Shown here in pieces: positions 5,241 to 10,445 of a stretch of DNA of 11,210 nucleotides. A program made the translations under genes and the position numbers. The stretch is taken from contig JAEXBK010000132.1 in assembly GCA_023394035.1 (NCBI GenBank), positions 1 to 11,210 on the forward strand, read 5' to 3'. The DNA comes from Bacillota bacterium (GTDB lineage: Bacteria; Bacillota; Clostridia; Peptostreptococcales; Anaerovoracaceae). The notes below the pieces were generated by a model, which made no database searches, was not told where the DNA came from, and was given only the letters and a program-made list of their open reading frames with translations. The stretch's first letter is position 1; every line of letters starts with the position of its first letter.

Positions 5241-7168
5241 TACTTATCCTCCTTAGCTTTCTTTTCGACTTCTATAAACTGTGTTTTTTCTTCTCCGCAT
5301 ACAGGGCAGATCCATTCTTCAGGAAGTGCTTCAAAAGTCGTTCCCGGAGCAACATCGCCTTCGATATCGCCAATCTCAGGATCATATTCATGTCCGCATC
5401 CGAGGCAAACATATGTTGTAAACGGTGAAGCATCCTTAAGGATCGTAGCCTTCTTCATCTTAACTCTCGGCGGAGCCGGTTTCTTTTCGGTTCCGTTATC
5501 AAGAGCCTTTGTAAGAAGCGGGAGGATTTCCATAAGGTCTCCTACTATGCCGTAATCGGCATTCTTGAATATAGGAGCATTTTTGTTCTTGTTGATAGCA
5601 ACTATCGTGTTCGCATCCTTGATTCCCTTTAGATGCTGACCTGCTCCCGATATACCACATGCGATATAAAGGTTACCGGTAAATTTCTGCCCAGACATTC
5701 CTACATATCTGTTAAGCGGAACGTATTTGAGTGATTCGGCAACCGGTCTTGACGATCCTACAGCAGCGCCTGCCTGCTTTGCAAGATCCTCGATCAGCTT
5801 CATGTTCTTCTTCTCGCCTATACCCTTACCTGCCGAAACTACTCTGTCAGCTTCAACTATAGGCGTATCAATATCTATTCCTACTGTAAAATCAAAGCCG
5901 TCGCCCTTGAGTGCTTCAACGAGCTGATCAACCTTTTCCTGAGCCGATCCGCTTCCGAAAATTATCTTCTTTCTTGCCCCTGTGATAGGTCCGCCTTTTT
6001 TAGCTGCAACGGTATTCTGCTTAGGAGCTTTTCCGAGTATGTGAGATGCGATTACAACTCTCTGAATCTCGTTTGTGCCTTCGTAAATAGTGGTGATCTT
6101 AGCATCACGGTAAGCACGTTCAACCTCCATACCCTTGAGGTAGCCTGTTCCACCGAAGATCTGAAGTGCATCGTTACAGATTTCGAGAGCGCAATCAGAA
6201 GCATACTGCTTAGCCATAGCCGATTCCATTCCGAAAGGCTCGTGGTTTTCCTTGAGCTCTGCAGCCGAGTAGATCAGATATCTTGCACATCTGAGTTTAG
6301 TTGCCATATCTGCAATCTTGAACGAGTTTATCTGCTGATGTGCGATAGGAATTCCGAACTGAATTCTTTCGAGTGCATATTCTACAGCATGCTCGTAAGC
6401 ACCCTGTGCAATTCCGAGAGCCTGAGCAGCTATTCCTATACGACCTCCGTCAAGTGTTGACATGGCGATCTTGAAGCCCTGTCCCTCCTTGCCGAGAAGA
6501 TTTTCCTTAGGAACCTTTACATCGTTAAAGATCAGTTCAGCCGTTGATGATGAACGTATACCCATCTTGTCATAGTGGTCTCCGAACTCAAAGCCTTCCC
6601 AGCCTTTTTCTACGATGAATGCGCTTATGCCGCGTGTTCCGATATTAGGTGTTGTAAGCGCAAATACTACATATGTATCAGCTATAGGCGCATTTGTGAT
6701 AAATATCTTTCCGCCGTTTAGGATGTAGTGGTCACCCTGCAATACAGCAGTAGTTTCTGTGCCGCCTGCATCTGAGCCCGCATTAGGTTCGGTAAGTCCG
6801 AATGCACCGAGCTTTTCGCCCTTTGCAAGCGGAACGAGGTATTTCTTTTTCTGTTCTTCGGTTCCGAATGCGGCGATAGGATAAGCACCGAGTGAAACAT
6901 GTGCAGAAAGGATTACGCCTGCGCCGCCGTCTACTCTTGCGAGCTCTTCAACAGCTATCGCATAGCTCATGGCATCCAATCCGAGTCCGCCGTATTCCTT
7001 AGGATAAGGAATACCGAGCCATCCGTTCTTTGCCATTTTCTTTACTGCATCATGCGGAAACTCGTTTTTCTGATCGAGAGTAAAAGCGATAGGCTTTATC
7101 TCTGCTTCTGCGAATTCCCTGATCTTCGCTCTGAATTCTTCATGAGCATCAGTTGTTTTAAAAATCAT
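5240..7168 (-). CDS. Acyl-CoA dehydrogenase - ETF-alpha FAD domain - rubredoxin fusion protein
   Basis: This 642-residue protein has three recognisable parts. Residues 1-380 are a complete acyl-CoA dehydrogenase of the butyryl/short-chain type, with FGLTEPNAGSDAGG, ITNAPIADTYVVFA, ERIQFGIPIAHQQ, QIFGGTGY and IYEGTNEIQR; E363 is the expected catalytic base. After a Lys/Gly-rich linker, residues about 399-556 match the C-terminal FAD domain of ETF-alpha: ADRVVSAGKGIG, VGSSRPVAES, GMSGQKF, YIACGISGAGQHL and DYGIVGDLMEILP. The ETF-alpha N-terminal half and ETF-beta are missing. Residues about 583-636 are a rubredoxin with C588-x-x-C591 and C621-x-x-C624. The layout implies intramolecular transfer from acyl-CoA to FAD, to ETF-type FAD, to the rubredoxin iron, then to the coupled FprA. 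An AAGGGGG ribosome site precedes the ATG at 7168. Substrate chain length is not known; glutaryl- or isovaleryl-type enzymes are less likely alternatives. Confidence 0.95.
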   Translation of the reverse strand: MIFKTTDAHEEFRAKIREFAEAEIKPIAFTLDQKNEFPHDAVKKMAKNGWLGIPYPKEYGGLGLDAMSYAIAVEELARVDGGAGVILSAHVSLGAYPIAAFGTEEQKKKYLVPLAKGEKLGAFGLTEPNAGSDAGGTETTAVLQGDHYILNGGKIFITNAPIADTYVVFALTTPNIGTRGISAFIVEKGWEGFEFGDHYDKMGIRSSSTAELIFNDVKVPKENLLGKEGQGFKIAMSTLDGGRIGIAAQALGIAQGAYEHAVEYALERIQFGIPIAHQQINSFKIADMATKLRCARYLIYSAAELKENHEPFGMESAMAKQYASDCALEICNDALQIFGGTGYLKGMEVERAYRDAKITTIYEGTNEIQRVVIASHILGKAPKQNTVAAKKGGPITGARKKIIFGSGSAQEKVDQLVEALKGDGFDFTVGIDIDTPIVEADRVVSAGKGIGEKKNMKLIEDLAKQAGAAVGSSRPVAESLKYVPLNRYVGMSGQKFTGNLYIACGISGAGQHLKGIKDANTIVAINKNKNAPIFKNADYGIVGDLMEILPLLTKALDNGTEKKPAPPRVKMKKATILKDASPFTTYVCLGCGHEYDPEIGDIEGDVAPGTTFEALPEEWICPVCGEEKTQFIEVEKKAKEDK

Positions 7169-7230
7169 ATCTTTGCCCCCTTAAATGTAAATGCAATAGA
7201 ATTTGAATTATCTGCTAATTTTATATGCTA

Positions 7231-7236
7231 ATTATA
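7231..7236 (-). promoter_or_regulatory. Candidate -10 box of the fusion/fprA operon
   Basis: The minus strand reads TATAAT at 7236-7231 with no good -35 hexamer at the usual distance, as at activator-dependent promoters. If it is used, transcription starts near 7224, about 56 bases before the ATG at 7168. A second AT-rich hexamer (TATAAA near 7225-7220) is an alternative, so the assignment is tentative. Confidence 0.4.
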
Positions 7237-7257
7237 TTTGCAAACGTTTTTTAATGT

Positions 7258-7273
7258 TGTTGCATATGCAACA
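7258..7273. promoter_or_regulatory. 16-bp palindrome, probable Crp/Fnr-family operator
   Basis: TGTTGCATATGCAACA is a perfect 16-bp palindrome in the shared region between the divergent fusion-gene and regulator start codons. Crp/Fnr dimers bind palindromes of this size. Its centre (7265.5) lies at about -41.5 from the predicted start of the fusion/fprA transcript, the class II activation position. It lies at about -27.5 from the predicted start of the regulator transcript, where binding would repress. Both distances rest on inferred start sites. Confidence 0.6.
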
Positions 7274-7280
7274 TTTGTGT

Positions 7281-7286
7281 TATAAT
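7281..7286 (+). promoter_or_regulatory. -10 box of the Crp/Fnr regulator gene
   Basis: The plus strand reads TATAAT, 26 bases before the chosen ATG. Possible -35 hexamers (TTGTTG at 7257-7262 or TTGCAT at 7260-7265) overlap the 16-bp palindrome, which suggests autoregulation. Confidence 0.6.
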
Positions 7287-7312
7287 TTATAGAAATAATG
7301 CGGAGAAATGAT

Positions 7313-7990
7313 ATGGATAAACGAACACTTCTGTACAATATTTCAGATGAAAGTATCAGGAACATGATTCCTTGCTTCAAGCCGGTCAGAAATAAGTATT
7401 CAGCCGGTGAAACGATACTTACCTACTCCGATGACGAAATCAAGGATGTCGCCGTCCTCCAAAAGGGCTCGGCACGCCTTGAGCTTTTCAATTCCGAAGG
7501 TACTGTCGCTCTCGTAGAAAATTATCATGAGGGAGATGTCTTCGGATGTATTTTTTCTCTTCCCCTTGACGCTTTTGAATATGTCGTAACCGCAGAAACC
7601 GATTGCAACGTTTTGTTTGTAGACTACAATCACATCATCACGCCTTGTTCAAACGTATGTCCACACCACAGTCAGCTCATCAGTAACCTGTTTATAATGG
7701 CCGCACAACGGTCACAGGAGCTTTCGCTTCATATTTCGATACTCGGTCAGCCAAGTATCCGTTCCAAGCTTATCACATATCTCAAATGTATAAGATCAGC
7801 CGAGATAAAAAAGCGTGGTCGTGCAGCAAGTGCCAATGTCAATTCCATCGTATTCACAATACCTACAAGCTTAAGTCAGCTCGCCGAGTATCTAAGGGTT
7901 GACAGATCGGCCATGATGCGAGAAATAAAAGCCATGAAGGCCGACGGGCTGCTCGACAGTGAACGTCGTGATTTCAGACTGATGACTTAA
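7313..7990 (+). CDS. Crp/Fnr-family transcriptional regulator
   Basis: This 225-residue regulator has a cyclic-nucleotide-binding-like beta-roll in residues about 15-110 (AGETILTYSDDE, then YHEGDVFGCIFSL). A long dimerisation helix spans about 118-138, and a C-terminal winged helix has its helix-turn-helix at about 185-214 (TSLSQLAEYLRVDRSAMMRE). It lacks the N-terminal Cys cluster of enteric FNR. It does have C112-x-x-x-C116 in TPCSNVCPHH before the dimer helix, a place where many clostridial relatives carry cysteines; the ligand or signal is unknown. Start: the ATG at 7313 has GGAGA 6 bases upstream, which is better than the in-frame ATG at 7298. It is the only plus-strand gene, divergent from the fusion/fprA operon it probably controls. 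Its stop overlaps the DUF4256 stop tail to tail, and its last 26 codons have a diverged copy at 8644-8721. Confidence 0.93.
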   Translation: MDKRTLLYNISDESIRNMIPCFKPVRNKYSAGETILTYSDDEIKDVAVLQKGSARLELFNSEGTVALVENYHEGDVFGCIFSLPLDAFEYVVTAETDCNVLFVDYNHIITPCSNVCPHHSQLISNLFIMAAQRSQELSLHISILGQPSIRSKLITYLKCIRSAEIKKRGRAASANVNSIVFTIPTSLSQLAEYLRVDRSAMMREIKAMKADGLLDSERRDFRLMT

Positions 7991-8520
7991 ACGGCTTTTA
8001 CTTTGACGTATGTCCTGAAGCCTCTTGATGAATAATATGATTCAGCACCGTTGTGGTATATGAACACACGATTAAATCTTCTGTCTCCGAAAATCGCACC
8101 GCCAAGCCTTCTTACCTCTTCAGGAGTTGATATCCAGCTTGAGTTTTTAAGATCCACCGGCGATTTTGACTGTAGAAGAAGGTACATAGCTTCGTCTGTC
8201 AGCTCTGCTCCTATCGCTTTTACCATTCCTTCCGCGCTTCCCTTAGGTTTATTCGTCTTTCTCTTGTTCAAAGCTTCTTCATCATAGCAAAGGCTCATTC
8301 TTTCCTTCGGAATTTCTTTTACGCAGTCGCAAAAGATATAAGAACCGTTTTCATATGAAATTACATCCGGCTCGCCTCCTGTCCCTTCCATTTGAGAAAC
8401 GATCTCCAAAGCTCGCGTATCCGCCTTAAGTGCTTTGATTACATCATCCCACTCGATACCTTCGTGCCTGTTTATATTTTCGTTGAATCTTTTCGCAAGT
8501 GTCTCAAATATGTCTGTCAT
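7987..8520 (-). CDS. DUF4256 family protein
   Basis: This protein of 177 residues is close to the length usual for DUF4256 proteins. Family-like stretches are NINRHEGIEWDDV, QMEGTGGEPDVI, KERMSLCYDEEAL, SSWISTPEEVRRLGG and VFIYHNGAESYYSSRGF. No function is established for the family, and no signal peptide or membrane segment is seen. The soluble fold and the conserved CYD and HNGAESYY motifs suggest a small cytoplasmic protein, possibly enzymatic. Start choice: the frame can begin with GTG at 8529, but the ATG at 8520 has AAAGGTGG at ideal spacing. The gene ends inside the stop codon of the convergent Crp/Fnr gene (overlap 7987-7990). A terminator pointing at it (8551-8593) insulates it from transcripts arriving from the right, so it needs its own promoter. 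None is obvious in 8521-8550. Confidence 0.88.
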   Translation of the reverse strand: MTDIFETLAKRFNENINRHEGIEWDDVIKALKADTRALEIVSQMEGTGGEPDVISYENGSYIFCDCVKEIPKERMSLCYDEEALNKRKTNKPKGSAEGMVKAIGAELTDEAMYLLLQSKSPVDLKNSSWISTPEEVRRLGGAIFGDRRFNRVFIYHNGAESYYSSRGFRTYVKVKAV

Positions 8521-8550
8521 CCAATCCACCTTTACCTTATTCCGCCTAAC

Positions 8551-8593
8551 AAAAAAACGGTCTCATGGCTTTTTTACCCAAATAAGACCGTTT
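8551..8593 (-). terminator. Rho-independent terminator, probably the original nrdB terminator
   Basis: AGACCGTTT (8585-8593) and AAACGGTCT (8555-8563) form a 9-bp stem with a 21-base loop. It is followed on the minus strand by a run of seven T (8551-8557), three or more of which can also pair in the stem. It lies directly after the duplicated nrdB 3' end, at the distance and in the orientation expected for the nrdB terminator. Confidence 0.7.
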
Positions 8594-8648
8594 ATAACAT
8601 TTTTACAGATCGTCTTCGATTGCACTGCTCTTCGCATATGCAGATGAT
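8592..8648. repeat. 57-bp direct repeat, copy 1: displaced nrdB 3' end
   Basis: This stretch is identical over 57 bases to 9366-9422. It contains the last 15 codons of nrdB (ending SSAIEDDL and TAA) plus 11 downstream bases, on the minus strand. The copy has no upstream nrdB sequence; it joins directly to a Crp/Fnr gene 3' end, sharing ATGAT (8644-8648). It is a non-functional gene fragment left by a rearrangement. Confidence 0.95.
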
Positions 8649-8721
8649 GCGCGAAATCAAAGCCATGAAAGCCGACGGATTGCTCGACAGTGAGCGCCGT
8701 GATTTCAGACTTATGACTTAG
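8644..8721 (+). pseudogene. Fragment of a Crp/Fnr regulator gene: last 25 codons and stop
   Basis: These 78 bases align without gaps to the end of the intact regulator gene (7913-7990). The encoded 25 residues, beginning MMREIKAMKADGLL and ending RDFRLMT, are identical, while nine bases differ. Eight differences are synonymous and the ninth changes TAA to TAG. The fragment therefore comes from a functional homologue that diverged under selection, not from drift of a dead copy. Nothing of the regulator remains upstream of the joint, and the frame runs back only into antisense nrdB sequence. Its stop overlaps the DUF4298 stop tail to tail, the same geometry as the intact regulator with DUF4256. 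Confidence 0.93.
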
Positions 8722-9029
8722 TGTGCCTTTATTACCTTTGTTGCGACTTCAAGCATCTCAATTGCCGCATCAATATTGTCTCCGATCAGATTGAACACCG
8801 CATCCTCGCTCAGCACTCCACATTTACTATCTTTAGGAATATCGCCCTTTTCATACGCTTCAATATCCTCAAACCATTCTTCCCCGTCGTAATATTCCCT
8901 TAACTCAAGATATGATTTTTGACTTTTTTTATAAGCCCTAAGCGCCTTTATCAAATTATTAACCGTTTTTTCGTGTGAATCGAGGATATCCTCCATTCGC
9001 TTTACTCTGTTGATTGCTTTTTCGTTCAT
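8718..9029 (-). CDS. DUF4298 family protein
   Basis: This 103-residue, mainly helical, charged protein resembles DUF4298. The N-terminal half is a likely coiled coil (KAINRVKRMEDILDSHEKTV). It is followed by the family-like stretch LREYYDGEEWFEDIEAYEKG and the phrase CGVLSEDAVFNLIGDN before a final helix. There is no known function, signal peptide or membrane segment. The start at 9029 has GGAGG 8 bases upstream. It follows the DUF1905 gene by 21 bases and is probably co-transcribed with it. No terminator separates the pair from nrdB, so read-through from nrdAB is likely. Its stop overlaps the stop of the regulator fragment on the other strand. Confidence 0.85.
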   Translation of the reverse strand: MNEKAINRVKRMEDILDSHEKTVNNLIKALRAYKKSQKSYLELREYYDGEEWFEDIEAYEKGDIPKDSKCGVLSEDAVFNLIGDNIDAAIEMLEVATKVIKAH

Positions 9030-9050
9030 GCCTTTACCTCCATGATTTGA

Positions 9051-9329
9051 TCAAATTTCTTCAACAATTACCCTTACTATATCTTCCGGGTTTTTACCTA
9101 TTTCTTCTCGTATTGATTTCAGTATGCCGATTATGTAACAGATTGAGCCGTCATTATTCTTTATCCCCATATTTACGATGCTCCCATCATATGGAATGCC
9201 GTCAAATTCAACATGTACTTTAACTCTCCCCCTACCGAACTCTTTTCTTATATCATACGGGAATCTGATATATGCTCCGCCCTTTTGTTCTGCGGCTTCT
9301 ATAATTGCATCAAACCTGAATTTTCTCAT
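9051..9329 (-). CDS. DUF1905 family protein
   Basis: This protein of 92 residues shows the compact beta-barrel pattern of DUF1905: FRFDAIIE at the start, GGAYIRFPYDIRKEFGRGRVKVHV, a central DGIPYDGSIVNMG, and IIGILKSIREEIGKNPEDIV near the end. DUF1905 domains occur alone or fused to YdeI-type domains; no biochemical role is established. Start: the frame extends to a TTG at 9341, but the ATG at 9329, with a weak GGAAA upstream, matches the usual family start. It lies 47 bases past the nrdB stop on the same strand and 21 bases before DUF4298. This suggests that the pair travels together and is read from nrdAB or from a promoter hidden inside nrdB. Confidence 0.8.
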   Translation of the reverse strand: MRKFRFDAIIEAAEQKGGAYIRFPYDIRKEFGRGRVKVHVEFDGIPYDGSIVNMGIKNNDGSICYIIGILKSIREEIGKNPEDIVRVIVEEI

Positions 9330-9365
9330 CTCAATTTCCAATTAAATCGCTTTTACCGAGATCGC

Positions 9366-9422
9366 TTATAACATTTTTACAGATCGTCTTCGATTGCACT
9401 GCTCTTCGCATATGCAGATGAT
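9366..9422. repeat. 57-bp direct repeat, copy 2: 3' end of the intact nrdB
   Basis: This copy is identical to 8592-8648. Here it is continuous with the complete nrdB gene. Downstream of it, 9342-9365 contains no hairpin that could act as a terminator, unlike the sequence beyond copy 1. A weak similarity continues for about 7 bases past the repeat (AGATCGC against AGACCGT). Confidence 0.95.
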
Positions 9423-10426
9423 CGCGCTTCAAAGAAGTCGGTTTTTACCATATTCGCATCGGCGTACTGACTTACCCACTTCATCGATTCAGGCTCTTCC
9501 TCATACCCCTCATAGAGCACACCGAGCCCTAAATTGGAATATCTGAGATTCCCTAAATAGCGGATATAGTCTTCTACCATCTGCTCGTTTAATCCCGGGA
9601 TATCGTTTCCTATTACGTATTTGCCCCATGCGATTTCCTGCTCAACACCTTCTCTTATCATCGCCTTTATCATTTCGAGATTTTCTTCGCTGAACAGCTC
9701 CGGCTCTTCTTTTCTGAGTTCAACGAGGATATTTCTGAACAACCAAAGATGCGTATTTTCGTCACGATTTATATATCTTATTTCCTGTACGCTTCCCGGC
9801 ATCTTGCCGTTTCTTCCGAGGTTGTAGAAGAACATGAATCCCGAGTAGAAATAGATTCCTTCGAGGATGTAGTTTGCCGTACATACCTTGAGAAATCCCT
9901 GCATATCGTTGTTTTCCATGAATTCATTGTAAAGCTCTCCGATAAACGTATTTCTCTTAAGAAGATGCTCGTCAGTCTTCCACTGATAGAGTATGTCGTT
10001 TCTCTCCGTAGGATTGCATATTGTATCGAGCATATAGCTGTAGCTTTGGCTGTGTATGCACTCCTGGAAGGTCTGTATGGAAAGACAGAGGTTTATTTCG
10101 TTTGCCGTTACATACGATCCTATATTCGGCAAGTTTGCCGACTGCAGAGAATCGAGATATACGAGAAAGCTCAGGATTTTGTCGTAGGCTGTTCTTTCCG
10201 CCGGCAAAAGCCTCGGATAATCGCTCTTATCCTGATTCATGTTTATTTCTTCCGGAATCCAGAAGTTGTTCATGGCCTGTCTGTACCAATCTGATACCCA
10301 CTCGTACTTCATATTATTGAAGTCATTAATGTTAGTAGTATCAAAATTGACAAGCCTTCTGTTCATAACGTTTATGTCGCCGTCCGGATTAAAAAGCGGC
10401 TTCTTCATGAGTTGTTCTGTTTTCAT
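9377..10426 (-). CDS. nrdB: Class Ia ribonucleoside-diphosphate reductase, beta subunit
   Basis: This 349-residue radical-generating subunit of the oxygen-dependent ribonucleotide reductase is a ferritin-like protein with a diiron-tyrosyl cofactor. Predicted ligands are D92 in YLDSLQS, E122 and H125 in FQECIHSQSY, E189 in ILEG, and E223 and H226 in RDENTH. Y129, seven residues after E122, matches the radical tyrosine of E. coli NrdB (E115, H118, Y122). The C-terminal tail, ending AIEDDL, is the kind of peptide that docks into NrdA and lies within the duplicated 57 bases. GGAGG lies 6 bases before the ATG. It follows nrdA by 19 bases, forming an nrdAB operon. No terminator follows it, so transcripts may continue into DUF1905 and DUF4298. 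The enzyme needs O2 to form its cofactor, notable beside O2-scavenging genes. Confidence 0.97.
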   Translation of the reverse strand: MKTEQLMKKPLFNPDGDINVMNRRLVNFDTTNINDFNNMKYEWVSDWYRQAMNNFWIPEEINMNQDKSDYPRLLPAERTAYDKILSFLVYLDSLQSANLPNIGSYVTANEINLCLSIQTFQECIHSQSYSYMLDTICNPTERNDILYQWKTDEHLLKRNTFIGELYNEFMENNDMQGFLKVCTANYILEGIYFYSGFMFFYNLGRNGKMPGSVQEIRYINRDENTHLWLFRNILVELRKEEPELFSEENLEMIKAMIREGVEQEIAWGKYVIGNDIPGLNEQMVEDYIRYLGNLRYSNLGLGVLYEGYEEEPESMKWVSQYADANMVKTDFFEARSSAYAKSSAIEDDL

Positions 10427-10445
10427 TTTTATCCTCCGTAATTAA

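Noticed and set aside
7298..7312. Upstream ATG at 7298 as the start of the Crp/Fnr regulator.
   Set aside because: It has no ribosome site, and the GGAGA at 7302-7306 fits the ATG at 7313.
8392..8721. A 109-codon plus-strand frame ending in the regulator tail, possibly a new chimeric protein.
   Set aside because: Most of it is antisense to DUF4256, the terminator and the nrdB fragment. There is no ribosome binding site at its ATG. Only the last 25 codons are homologous to a real protein, so it is explained by the recombination joint.
9342..9376. ATCGCTT repeated twice after nrdB as a terminator.
   Set aside because: The two copies are direct, not inverted, so they cannot form a stem.
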